From Ruegeria sp. HKCCSA071 (GTDB lineage Bacteria > Pseudomonadota > Alphaproteobacteria > Rhodobacterales > Rhodobacteraceae), in contig NZ_JAEDOX010000020.1 of assembly GCF_017872555.1 (NCBI RefSeq), forward strand, positions 1-44,929: a stretch of 44,929 nt of DNA, read 5' to 3'. A model generated the notes under the pieces. The model made no database searches and was not told the DNA's origin. It was given only the letters and a program-made list of their open reading frames with translations. Positions within the stretch are counted from its first letter, which is position 1. Every line of letters starts with the position of its first letter. Below, piece after piece: positions 6,825 through 14,908 of this stretch. The position numbers and the translations under genes were made by a program.

Positions 6825-8860
6825 GCCGCGATGCCTTGCTGCAACCTTATCAGCTAAAGCACCTGACGCTGAAAAACCGGATCATGACGACCAGTCACGA
6901 ACCCGCCTATCCCGAAGATGGGATGCCGACGGAACGCTATCGTGCCTATCACGAGGTGCGCGCCAAAGCGGGGGTTGCGATGACCATGACGGCGGGGTCG
7001 GCCGTTGTCAGCCGCGACAGCCCGCCTGCGTTCAACAATATCCTGGCTTACAAGGACGAGGTGGTCCGCTGGATGGCGGACCTGACGGATGCCTGCCATG
7101 CCCATGGCTGTGCGGTGATGATCCAGCTGACCCATCTGGGGCGGCGCACGGGCTGGAACAAGGGTGACTGGCTGCCGTCCCTGTCGCCGTCGCACGACCG
7201 GGAACCGGCACACCGGGCCTTTGCCAAGAAGATGGAAGATTTCGACATTGCGCGGATCGTATCCGATTACGCCGATGCTGCCGAACGGATGCAGGCCGCC
7301 GGGCTGGATGGAATTGAATTGCAGGCCTACGGCCATCTGATCGATCAGTTCTGGTCGCCGATGACTAATCGGATGGATGCGCCTTTTGGGGGCAATCTGG
7401 ACAACCGGTTGCGCTTTGGCTTCATGGTTCTGGATGCAATCCGCGACCGCGTCGGGCGCGATTTCATCATAGGGGTCCGTTATACCGCCGATGAGGTGGA
7501 AAAGGGCGGCATCACCGAAGCGGAAGGGTTGGAGATTGCCCGAAGGCTGCGCGACAGTGGTCAGGTCGATTTCCTGAACATCATTCGCGGGCGTATTCAT
7601 ACCGACCCGGCCATGACGGATGTGATCCCGGTTCAGGGAATGAAAAGCGCACCCCATCTGGATTTTGCCGGGCGGGTGCGGGCCGAGGTTGGGATGCCGA
7701 CCTTTCACGCCGCGCGCATTCCCGATGTGGCAACGGCGCGGCATGCGGTGGCCTCGGGCCTGCTGGACATGGTCGGCATGACGCGCGCGCATATGGCCGA
7801 TCCGATGATCGTTGCCAAAATCCGGGCCAGACGGGAAGAGGATATCCGGCCTTGCGTCGGTGCCACCTACTGCCTTGACCGCATTTATCAGGCCGGTGAG
7901 GCGCTGTGCATCCACAACCCGGCCACCGGGCGCGAGTTGTCGATGCCGCATGTGATCCCCGCCGCTGAAACGCGCCGCCGCGCGGTGATTGTGGGCGCAG
8001 GCCCCGGCGGGCTTGAGGCCGCGCGGGTCGCGGCCGAGCGCGGGCATGACGTCACCGTTCTTGAGGCCGCCCCCGAACCCGGCGGTCAGGTGCGGCTGAC
8101 CGCGCAATCCCGACGTCGGGCCGAGATGATCGGGATCATCGACTGGCGCATGGCCCAATGCGCGGCGCGCGACGTGACATTTCGGTTCAACACCTTTGCG
8201 GACGCCGATGCTGTAACCGCGCTTGCGCCGGACATGGTGGTGATCGCAACCGGCGGGTTGCCCGAGGTGACGGTTCTGGAAACGGGTAACGATCTGGCGG
8301 TTACTGCCTGGGATATCCTGACCGGTGATGTGCGCCCCGGCGACAATGTCCTTATCTATGACGATGCGGGGGATCACCCGGCCCTGATGGCGGCTGAGGC
8401 TATCGCGCAGGCAGGGGGGCGGGTAGAAATCATGACCCGCGACCGCAGTTTTGCCCCCGAAATCATGGGGATGAACCTGGTGCCCTACATGCGGGCCCTG
8501 CAAAAGACCGGGGCCGTGTTCACAGTCGCCCGGACGCTGAAATCACTGGTGCGGTCAGGCAACCAGCTGGAGGCAGCCATTGGAACGGATTACTCGGACC
8601 TGACAGAAAAGCGCCTGTATGATCAGGTGGTTGTCAATCAGGGTATTTTACCACTGGATGATTTGTACTTCGATCTGAAACCGCTGTCGCGCAACCTGGG
8701 CGCCGTGGACTATGAAGCGCTGGTCGGCGGGTCCGGCCCCGTGTTTCCGCAATCCGTCCCAGAGGCGGGGTTTGATCTGTACCGGATCGGCGATGCCGTT
8801 TCATCACGCAACACGCATGCCGCCATTTATGATGCGCTGCGCTTGGGGCTTCGGTGGTGA
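6821..8860 (+). CDS. Old-yellow-enzyme/TMADH-like Fe-S flavin oxidoreductase (possible N-demethylase)
   Basis: This 679-residue protein has the two-part architecture of trimethylamine dehydrogenase and 2,4-dienoyl-CoA reductase. An FMN-binding TIM barrel covers about residues 1-340 (TIM-barrel active-site stretch with Y170 and H172), then a 4Fe-4S segment, then an FAD/NAD(P)-like domain opening with VIVGAGPGGLEAARVAAERG near residue 389. Relatives include dienoyl-CoA reductase, TMADH, dimethylglycine and N-methylproline demethylases. The Fe-S cysteines are C345, C351 and C363, but the position of the second canonical Cys is Ala348. It leads an operon with an S15-type hydrolase and an M20 amidohydrolase. 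I favour oxidative demethylation of an N-methylated compound, with low certainty. Confidence 0.75.
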   Translation: MSRDALLQPYQLKHLTLKNRIMTTSHEPAYPEDGMPTERYRAYHEVRAKAGVAMTMTAGSAVVSRDSPPAFNNILAYKDEVVRWMADLTDACHAHGCAVMIQLTHLGRRTGWNKGDWLPSLSPSHDREPAHRAFAKKMEDFDIARIVSDYADAAERMQAAGLDGIELQAYGHLIDQFWSPMTNRMDAPFGGNLDNRLRFGFMVLDAIRDRVGRDFIIGVRYTADEVEKGGITEAEGLEIARRLRDSGQVDFLNIIRGRIHTDPAMTDVIPVQGMKSAPHLDFAGRVRAEVGMPTFHAARIPDVATARHAVASGLLDMVGMTRAHMADPMIVAKIRARREEDIRPCVGATYCLDRIYQAGEALCIHNPATGRELSMPHVIPAAETRRRAVIVGAGPGGLEAARVAAERGHDVTVLEAAPEPGGQVRLTAQSRRRAEMIGIIDWRMAQCAARDVTFRFNTFADADAVTALAPDMVVIATGGLPEVTVLETGNDLAVTAWDILTGDVRPGDNVLIYDDAGDHPALMAAEAIAQAGGRVEIMTRDRSFAPEIMGMNLVPYMRALQKTGAVFTVARTLKSLVRSGNQLEAAIGTDYSDLTEKRLYDQVVVNQGILPLDDLYFDLKPLSRNLGAVDYEALVGGSGPVFPQSVPEAGFDLYRIGDAVSSRNTHAAIYDALRLGLRW

Positions 8861-8933
8861 GATCATTGAAGCACACCTCGGCCAAGCACACCACAAACAG
8901 CTTTTCACCTGACAGTCAGTCAAAGGACCGGAC

Positions 8934-10952
8934 ATGAGCAACACAGAGGTCATCGAAACCGTTTGGATCCCCATGCCGGACGGCGCAAGGCTTGCGGCAC
9001 GGCTTTGGCTGCCCCGCTCGGCCCGAACAACGCCTGTTCCCTGTGTTCTGGAATACATTCCCTATCGCCGCCGGGATCGCACCCGGATGCGGGATGAAAG
9101 CATGCATCCGCATTTCGCCGCAGCAGGCTATGCGTCGATCCGGGTGGATATCCGCGGTTATGGTGACAGCGACGGGATCCCCGAGGATGAGTATTCGCAT
9201 CAGGAGATTCAGGATGGGCACGACATCATCCAGTGGATTGCAGCTCAGGACTGGTGCGACGGAAATGTCGGAATGTTCGGAAAAAGCTGGGGGGCGTATA
9301 ACGCCTTTCAGGTGGCCGCGACCCGCCCACCAGCGCTGAAGGCGATTGCGCCGGTGATGGGAACGGATGACCGCTGGCGCGAGGATATTCACTTTTACGG
9401 CGGCTGTCTGGCCAATGACAATTTCTGGTGGGGCTCGATCATGCAGCTGTACAATGCCATGCCGCCCGACCCCGAGATCGTGGGCGCGGATCGCTGGATC
9501 GACATGTGGCGCGCACGGTTGGAGGGGGTCGAATTCTGGCCCGCCATGTGGCTGGAACATCAGACCCATGACGACATGTGGCGGCGCGGCTCGATCTGCG
9601 AAAACTATGCGGATGTCGATGTGCCGGTGTATTTCTTTGGCGGATGGATGGACCTGTATCGCGACACGCCGTTCCGCATCGCGGAACACCTGAGCGGGCC
9701 GGTCAAGATCCTGATGGGCCCCTGGGCGCATCTGTATCCGCAAGAAGGGGTGCCGGGGCCCCGGGTCGATTTCGTCGGCGAGGTGATCCGGTTCTGGGAC
9801 CATTGGCTGAAGGGGATCGACACCGGCCTGATGGACGAGCTGCCCTTGAGGTTTTTCCTGCAAGACAGTGCCGCCCCGTCCGGGACACATGTGCACCGCG
9901 AAGGGCGGTGGATCGAGGAGCCGAGCTGGCCATCGCCAAATGTCCAAGACCAGCCCTTGTGGCTGAATGACGGAACGCTGGACGCCTCCGCCGGGTCGGG
10001 CGGGGTGATGGCGGTTTGTTCGCCACAGAATTTCGGGGCCGCAGCGGGCGACATGTGTTCTTTTGCAATACCCGGAGATATGGCCGCAGATTGCCGGATC
10101 GAAGCCGCAGGGGCGCTGCAATTCAAAGCAGAGCCCTTGGAAAAGCCCGTTGATATTCTTGGCCAACCCTCGGTTGACCTGACTGTTTCTGCCGATCGGA
10201 CGCAGGGTTTCGTTGCGGCCTTGCTGGTGGATGAGGCCCCGGATGGCGCGCAGACATTGATTGCACGCGGGTTCTGCAACCTGACGCACCGGATCAGCGA
10301 CACTGAACCGGTGCCGATCACACCGGGCGAAGATATGCACGTGACTGTCCCGCTTTATGGAACCGGTTATCGGGTGTTGGCGGGTCATCGCATCGTTCTG
10401 CAAATCGCGTCTGCCTATTGGCCGGTTCTGTGGCCAGCGCCCGAGCCGGTTACGCTGACGATCCGGCCCGGCACATCGCGGCTGATCCTGCCCGTGCGCA
10501 GCCAGCGAGATGACGCGCCAGCCCCACGCCCTCTGCCAGAACCTCAGCGTCCCGACGTCGCCCCGCGGAAGACAAACGTCCGCTCCGGGTCGATGGAGCG
10601 TTCGGTCCACACCGATCTGACCAATGGCGGGGTGACACACAGGTATTTCCTTGACGGCGGTGTCTTTGGGCCGGTGGGCGATATTCGCCTTGACGATACC
10701 GGCACGGTGCTGAGCGATATGTCGGATCGACGCTATACCATCCAGCCGGGTGCTCCATTGTCGGCAGTGGCCACAATGGAGCAAACCGCCGGTTTCGACC
10801 GCGAAGGGTGGTCAGCCAAGATCTGGACCCATTCCGAACAAAGGGCGACAGCGACCGAATTTCACCTGACCGCTCGCCTAAAGGCGTGGTCGGGTGCCGA
10901 TCTGATCTTTGAGGAAGAACGGTCTTTTGTCATCCCCCGCAACGGGATGTAG
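8934..10952 (+). CDS. CocE/NonD family hydrolase (X-Pro dipeptidyl-peptidase S15 type)
   Basis: This 672-residue protein has an N-terminal alpha/beta-hydrolase domain with the nucleophile elbow GKSWG near residue 122. The preceding DIRGYGDSDG strand/loop and the ILMGPWAH segment near residue 261, which carries the catalytic His, are typical of S15/CocE enzymes. A C-terminal jelly-roll (X-Pro dipeptidyl-peptidase C-terminal domain) includes LAGHRIVLQIASAYWPV. No signal peptide is visible, so it is probably cytoplasmic. Family members cleave X-Pro peptides, esters such as cocaine, or glutaryl amides. It lies between the flavoenzyme and the M20 enzyme (73-nt and 181-nt gaps), so it may hydrolyse an amide or ester in the same pathway. 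The substrate cannot be deduced. Confidence 0.8.
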   Translation: MSNTEVIETVWIPMPDGARLAARLWLPRSARTTPVPCVLEYIPYRRRDRTRMRDESMHPHFAAAGYASIRVDIRGYGDSDGIPEDEYSHQEIQDGHDIIQWIAAQDWCDGNVGMFGKSWGAYNAFQVAATRPPALKAIAPVMGTDDRWREDIHFYGGCLANDNFWWGSIMQLYNAMPPDPEIVGADRWIDMWRARLEGVEFWPAMWLEHQTHDDMWRRGSICENYADVDVPVYFFGGWMDLYRDTPFRIAEHLSGPVKILMGPWAHLYPQEGVPGPRVDFVGEVIRFWDHWLKGIDTGLMDELPLRFFLQDSAAPSGTHVHREGRWIEEPSWPSPNVQDQPLWLNDGTLDASAGSGGVMAVCSPQNFGAAAGDMCSFAIPGDMAADCRIEAAGALQFKAEPLEKPVDILGQPSVDLTVSADRTQGFVAALLVDEAPDGAQTLIARGFCNLTHRISDTEPVPITPGEDMHVTVPLYGTGYRVLAGHRIVLQIASAYWPVLWPAPEPVTLTIRPGTSRLILPVRSQRDDAPAPRPLPEPQRPDVAPRKTNVRSGSMERSVHTDLTNGGVTHRYFLDGGVFGPVGDIRLDDTGTVLSDMSDRRYTIQPGAPLSAVATMEQTAGFDREGWSAKIWTHSEQRATATEFHLTARLKAWSGADLIFEEERSFVIPRNGM

Positions 10953-11133
10953 GCGCAGAATGGTTTACAGACCTGCCCGTCTTGCGGTGCGCGGGTTGGT
11001 GGGCCGCTCGCAGGATCGAAACTGTTCAGGGCGCTCATCCGGGGGCAACGTGAATCAATCGGAACCGATCTTTTTGCGGGATTGCAAAACCCTGTAGCAA
11101 TGGCACAAGGAAGAAGGACGAAGGAGTGTAGCC

Positions 11134-12276
11134 ATGACGAGTTTTTCCGAAAACCTGCGCGCCCTGCGGCATGAGTTTCACCGCAACCCCGAGCTTGGCT
11201 TTCAGGAGGACTGGACCAAGGCCCGGATCGCCGATCACCTGAGAAACCTTGGCATCGAGGTGCATGAGGGTGTCGGCGTTGTTGGTGTTCTGCGAGCGGG
11301 TCATGGCAACCGATCCATCGGTTTGCGCGCGGATTTCGACGCGCTGCCCATCACTGAGGTCAACAGCTTTGCCTACAAATCTCAGAACCCGGGCGTGATG
11401 CATGCCTGCGGCCATGACGGCCATACGACGATGCTGCTGGGCGCGGCCGAGCTTTTGGCCAGGGATCAGGATTTTGACGGCACCGTTGTCTTCCTGTTCC
11501 AGCCCAATGAGGAGCACGGGCTGGGCGCACGAGCGATGATTGAGGAAGGCGTCCTGCGGGATTTCCCGATTGACGAAGTCTATGGCGCTCACAATCTGCC
11601 GGGTGAACCCGTTGGGCGGGTTTCAACCCGTGCCGGTGTCATTTGTTGCAGCGAAAGCCTGTTCAAGATCACCATCACCGGTCAGGGCGGCCATGCCTCG
11701 ATGCCCCATGTCGGGCGCGAGACAATCACGCCCGCAGCAGAGCTTGTTCTGGCTTTGCAAACCATCGTTTCGCGTAAGCTTGCCCCGTCGTCTGGCGCGG
11801 TCGTTTCCGTGACCGAGTTCATCACCGATGGGCAGCGCAACGTCCTGCCGGGTCGAACGGTGTTGAAAGGGGACGCACGGGCGATGTCGCCCGAGGACCG
11901 CGAGCGGATTGAACACCACATGCGGCAGATCGCGGCGGGCGTAGCGGAAAGCCACGGTGTCGCGGTGACGGTGGATTTCCGGGCCGAATTCATCGAGGCA
12001 ATCAACGATGCCGATGCCGCAACCCATGTGGTTTCAGCTGCAAAAACGCTGGGTCTGGAGGTTGACGGCGACCGGATCGCCATGTCGTTTTCCGAGGATT
12101 TCGCAGAATTTGCGGCTGCGGTTCCGGGGTGTTTTCTGCTGATCGGCAATGGAGCCGAGGGGTCGAATGGCCGCCCCCTGCACGCGGACGATTATGATTT
12201 CAACGACGCGCTGCTGCCATTGGGGGCAAATCTGTGGGCCGAACTGGTGCGGCAACGTCTGCCAGTGCCCACCTGA
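11134..12276 (+). CDS. M20 family amidohydrolase (hippurate hydrolase/aminoacylase type)
   Basis: This 380-residue protein matches M20D amidohydrolases. It has the metal ligands in MHACGHDGHTTM (near residues 89-100), the catalytic Glu and ligand in FQPNEEHGLGA (near 122), YGAHNLP (near 150) and a C-terminal H-A-D-DYDFND. The dimerisation insert starts around residue 180 with ITGQGGHASMPH. Such enzymes remove acyl groups from amino acids (hippurate, N-acetyl or N-acyl amino acids, IAA conjugates). A GAAGGAG Shine-Dalgarno sequence supports the ATG at 11134. It is the last gene of the block and is convergent with ubiV. It may act on a product of the S15-type hydrolase. Confidence 0.85.
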   Translation: MTSFSENLRALRHEFHRNPELGFQEDWTKARIADHLRNLGIEVHEGVGVVGVLRAGHGNRSIGLRADFDALPITEVNSFAYKSQNPGVMHACGHDGHTTMLLGAAELLARDQDFDGTVVFLFQPNEEHGLGARAMIEEGVLRDFPIDEVYGAHNLPGEPVGRVSTRAGVICCSESLFKITITGQGGHASMPHVGRETITPAAELVLALQTIVSRKLAPSSGAVVSVTEFITDGQRNVLPGRTVLKGDARAMSPEDRERIEHHMRQIAAGVAESHGVAVTVDFRAEFIEAINDADAATHVVSAAKTLGLEVDGDRIAMSFSEDFAEFAAAVPGCFLLIGNGAEGSNGRPLHADDYDFNDALLPLGANLWAELVRQRLPVPT

Positions 12277-12363
12277 ATGCGCGGGTCGATCCTTGGATTT
12301 TCAGGTTCGCTGTTCAGGTCGTGCTGAAAATTCGGGTTCGGATGCCAGTCTTTTCCGGAATGA

Positions 12364-13284
12364 TCAGCGTGCAGCTTCTATGGGCGCGCATGCCGAACCC
12401 GACCATTCAGCACCGGATTCGCCGGTCAGGAACCCATCGCTTAGCCTTATACCGGGATCGGCGGCGCGCAGCGCATGTTCCAGATCGCCCCGGTCAAGTT
12501 GCCCATCCAGCCGCTGACGGTAGAGCGCGCAAAGCCTTGGGAACCCCTGAGATTGCGGCGACAGGCGCAGGGCCGAGACGCCCGCGCTTTGCAGCAACTC
12601 GATCTGGTGATCCGTGCAGGCATAGCTGTCTGACAGGGTCTGCACGCCGTTCATGGCCATGAACGGCTGTCCATCCCCGGTCAGCACATCCAGCCCGTCG
12701 GGATCGTTTTCACAGGCAAACTGGCAGTTGTCTTTGCTGCGCCCATGCAGGCGCGCGTGGTAACACCGGCCGGAGATGGCCAATGGCAGGCGACCATGGC
12801 CCCAAACCTCGACTGCGACACCCAGACTGGCGGCGGCTTGTGCCAGAACCCTGACCGAGGCGATTGGCAGTTCCGGTGGCAGGCAAATGCGGCGCGCGCC
12901 ACGTGACACCAGCCATGCCAATGTGCCTTCGTTATAGACATTGATCAGGGGTCCGACATCGAAAGCCGTGTTCTGGGGCAGATGCGCCAGCGCGGTCAGG
13001 TCGTTGATCTCGACCGTGACCCCCAGATCCGCCAGATCGGCGGTCAGCTTGCGTTCACGCTTGAGCGTCACCAGAGCAAGACTGGTCAGCGCAACCTGTT
13101 TGCCAGCCTCAACCAGTCGGGTAATCGCGTCGGGGATCCGGTCCTGATAAAACGGCAGGCGCTTGGAACAAACCAGCTCACCCAGCACGATGCGATCGAC
13201 GGAGGCATGGGCCAGATCCCCATAAAAAGACATCCAGTTCTCGGCGGGCCAGAAAAACTGGTTGGGGCCAACGGTCAGTTCCAT
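12364..13284 (-). CDS. ubiV: UbiV, O2-independent ubiquinone hydroxylation (U32 family, 4Fe-4S)
   Basis: This 306-residue U32-family protein has the UbiV cluster ligands: Cys39 in GELVCSKR and then C-x12-C-x3-C in CYHARLHGRSKDNCQFAC. That matches the pattern known for Escherichia coli UbiV. UbiV and UbiU form an iron-sulfur heterodimer that, with UbiT, hydroxylates ubiquinone precursors without oxygen. I chose the ATG at 13284 because a GGAG lies 8 nt upstream; a GTG at 13287 is possible. It follows ubiU by 4 nt. The older name YhbV and the annotation 'protease' are misleading. Confidence 0.93.
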   Translation of the reverse strand: MELTVGPNQFFWPAENWMSFYGDLAHASVDRIVLGELVCSKRLPFYQDRIPDAITRLVEAGKQVALTSLALVTLKRERKLTADLADLGVTVEINDLTALAHLPQNTAFDVGPLINVYNEGTLAWLVSRGARRICLPPELPIASVRVLAQAAASLGVAVEVWGHGRLPLAISGRCYHARLHGRSKDNCQFACENDPDGLDVLTGDGQPFMAMNGVQTLSDSYACTDHQIELLQSAGVSALRLSPQSQGFPRLCALYRQRLDGQLDRGDLEHALRAADPGIRLSDGFLTGESGAEWSGSACAPIEAAR

Positions 13285-13288
13285 CACG

Positions 13289-14272
13289 CTATCTCCAGGT
13301 CTTTTTGTATGCGCCGGTTGTCATGGCCTGCCCTTCGGACAAACGGGCCAACATCCCCTCGGGCAGAGGGCGCCCGGCCTCAAGCGCGTCGACAGCGGCA
13401 CGGAAGTTCCGAACCACCTGCGCAACGTAGGATTTCGAGCGCTGGCGCCCTTCGATCTTCAGCGCGGTGACACCGGCCTTCTGCAATTGCGGGATCAGCC
13501 GCTCCGCGTTCAGGCTGACCGGGTCTTCGAACAGGTGGCCCGTCTTTTCACCTGCGGAAAAGCACCCTTTGCACAAGGTCGGATAGGGTGCGGGCTGGTT
13601 TCGTTCGACCCGGTGGATCAGGTAGCCACCCAGGCGCGTGTTCAACGCGCCCTGATCGTTCTGGTATTCGACATGGCTGGCGGGCGAGCACACGCCGTTC
13701 ATATTCGGAGACAGCCCGGTGGCATAAGAGGACAGCGAACAACGGCCTTCGGCCATCACGCAAAGCCCGCCGAACACAAAAACCTCGGTCTCGACTTCTG
13801 TTTCGGCGTTGATGGCGGCGATTTCGGGAACCGACAGCACGCGCGGCAGGACCACGCGTTTGACGTCGAAGGTTTCGGCATAGAAGTTGATCACATCGGC
13901 ATTGGCGGCTGCGGCCTGCACGGACAGGTGCCTGCGCAGCCCCGGATGACTGCACGCGGCATAATCCAGCAACCCTATATCGGCGAGGATCACGGCATCC
14001 GCGCCGCAGGTTTCCGCATCGGCCACCGCGCGGTGCCAGATTGCTTCGCTGCCGGCGCGGGGAAACGTGTTGATCGCAACCAGTACCTTGGCCCCGTGGT
14101 CATGGGCAAAGGCAACGCCCGCGCGCATTTCGGCCCGGTCGAAATTCAGGCCGGGGAAGTTGCGGGCATTGGTTTCATCATTGAAGCCGCAATAGACTGT
14201 ATGCGCCCCGGCCTTGACGGCTGCGCGCAAGGCGGCGGGCGTTCCTGCCGGGCAGACGATTTCCATCACCAT
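13289..14272 (-). CDS. ubiU: UbiU, O2-independent ubiquinone hydroxylation (U32 family, 4Fe-4S)
   Basis: This 327-residue U32 protein starts with EIVCPAGTPAALRAAVKAGA. It carries the cluster Cys pattern C-x6-C-x16-C (CVMAEGRC... GVC) and a fourth Cys in the TLCKGCFSAG segment, the UbiU spacing. It dimerises with UbiV to hydroxylate quinone precursors using a non-O2 oxygen donor (prephenate in E. coli). The ATG at 14272 overlaps the ubiT end (stop at 14268-14266), so the two genes are translationally coupled. Cytoplasmic. Confidence 0.93.
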   Translation of the reverse strand: MVMEIVCPAGTPAALRAAVKAGAHTVYCGFNDETNARNFPGLNFDRAEMRAGVAFAHDHGAKVLVAINTFPRAGSEAIWHRAVADAETCGADAVILADIGLLDYAACSHPGLRRHLSVQAAAANADVINFYAETFDVKRVVLPRVLSVPEIAAINAETEVETEVFVFGGLCVMAEGRCSLSSYATGLSPNMNGVCSPASHVEYQNDQGALNTRLGGYLIHRVERNQPAPYPTLCKGCFSAGEKTGHLFEDPVSLNAERLIPQLQKAGVTALKIEGRQRSKSYVAQVVRNFRAAVDALEAGRPLPEGMLARLSEGQAMTTGAYKKTWR

Positions 14273-14808
14273 AGTACAGCATCTTCCGGTCGGGTCAGGT
14301 ACAGGCCGGTTCGACGCTCCACCAAAGTGATGAGCTGCTTGAGCGGGCGCGCAAGCGGGCCGGAGAGGGTTGCGGCCTCGTGCGCGAGGTCCAGTTCCGC
14401 GTCGTCGATTGCATTGCGCAGGGCCAGCGCCGCAGCCGTATCGCCCTCGATCACCAGATCACGTGAGAAGAACAGCGCATCGCCGTCAAATGCGCCGTGA
14501 ACCAGCCCAAGAAGGGCCGCCAGAGGGCCGGAAACACGCGCAACCCCTGTCCCGCTGCGCCGGGTCAGTGTCACCTTTGGGGCACCGCCATTCGGATCCA
14601 GCAGCAGGACAACAGGCAGATCGGTCGGATCAAGAACGAAAACTGATCTTCCGTATGGGCCAAGCCGTTGAAACATTTCCGGGTTTTTCTTTGCCAACTG
14701 GCGCGTGAAGACCGTCAGCGACAGTGACAAGGGGGCAAGCGGCGCTATCCTAAGCGTGGCCGCCAAAGCCGCCGGGCAGCGCGGTATCGGGTTCTCAGGA
14801 ACGGGCAA
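14266..14808 (-). CDS. ubiT: UbiT, SCP2-domain lipid-binding accessory factor for anaerobic ubiquinone synthesis
   Basis: A 180-residue SCP2 (sterol-carrier) domain protein. The hydrophobic cavity-forming strands (SVFVLDPTDLPVVLLLDPNG, GDALFFSRDLVIEGDTAAALALRNAID) are recognisable. UbiT binds hydrophobic quinone intermediates and is needed only for the O2-independent route. I set the start at TTG 14808: a perfect AGGAGG lies 5 nt upstream, whereas the longer frame from TTG 14829 would place that Shine-Dalgarno sequence inside the coding region. It is the first gene of ubiT-ubiU-ubiV and is divergent from ubiD across an FNR-like box. Confidence 0.9.
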   Translation of the reverse strand: MPVPENPIPRCPAALAATLRIAPLAPLSLSLTVFTRQLAKKNPEMFQRLGPYGRSVFVLDPTDLPVVLLLDPNGGAPKVTLTRRSGTGVARVSGPLAALLGLVHGAFDGDALFFSRDLVIEGDTAAALALRNAIDDAELDLAHEAATLSGPLARPLKQLITLVERRTGLYLTRPEDAVLW

Positions 14809-14876
14809 TGAGACCTCCTGCTGTCTCAACGTTGTGACCTTGGATGCCTTCCTAGGGCGATCGCAACAGGGGTGAC

Positions 14877-14890
14877 TTGACGGTTGTCAA
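14877..14890. promoter_or_regulatory. FNR-like box between ubiT and ubiD
   Basis: TTGAC-GGTT-GTCAA is a perfect palindrome that fits the FNR/CRP-superfamily pattern TTGAY-N4-RTCAA. Its centre is about 75 nt from the ubiT start codon and 25-61 nt from the possible ubiD starts. With a class II placement (-41.5) the ubiT start of transcription would fall near 14842. Activation of O2-independent ubiquinone genes by FNR under low oxygen is known in E. coli and would make sense here. Confidence 0.6.
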
Positions 14891-14908
14891 TTCGACCCCT
14901 CGCTTTCG

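Noticed and set aside
6854..8503. Long minus-strand ORF of 549 codons opposite the flavoenzyme gene
   Set aside because: It mirrors the codon structure of a well-supported plus-strand gene; the translation is rich in His, Pro, Arg and Gly with no recognisable domain.
8916..10784. Minus-strand ORF of 622 codons opposite the S15-type hydrolase
   Set aside because: Antisense shadow of a GC-rich gene; no domain, no Shine-Dalgarno sequence, and the plus-strand protein has clear catalytic motifs.
10953..11133. ATCGG-AA-CCGAT followed by T5 as a terminator before the M20 gene
   Set aside because: The loop is only 2 nt and the stem 5 bp, too small to be convincing.
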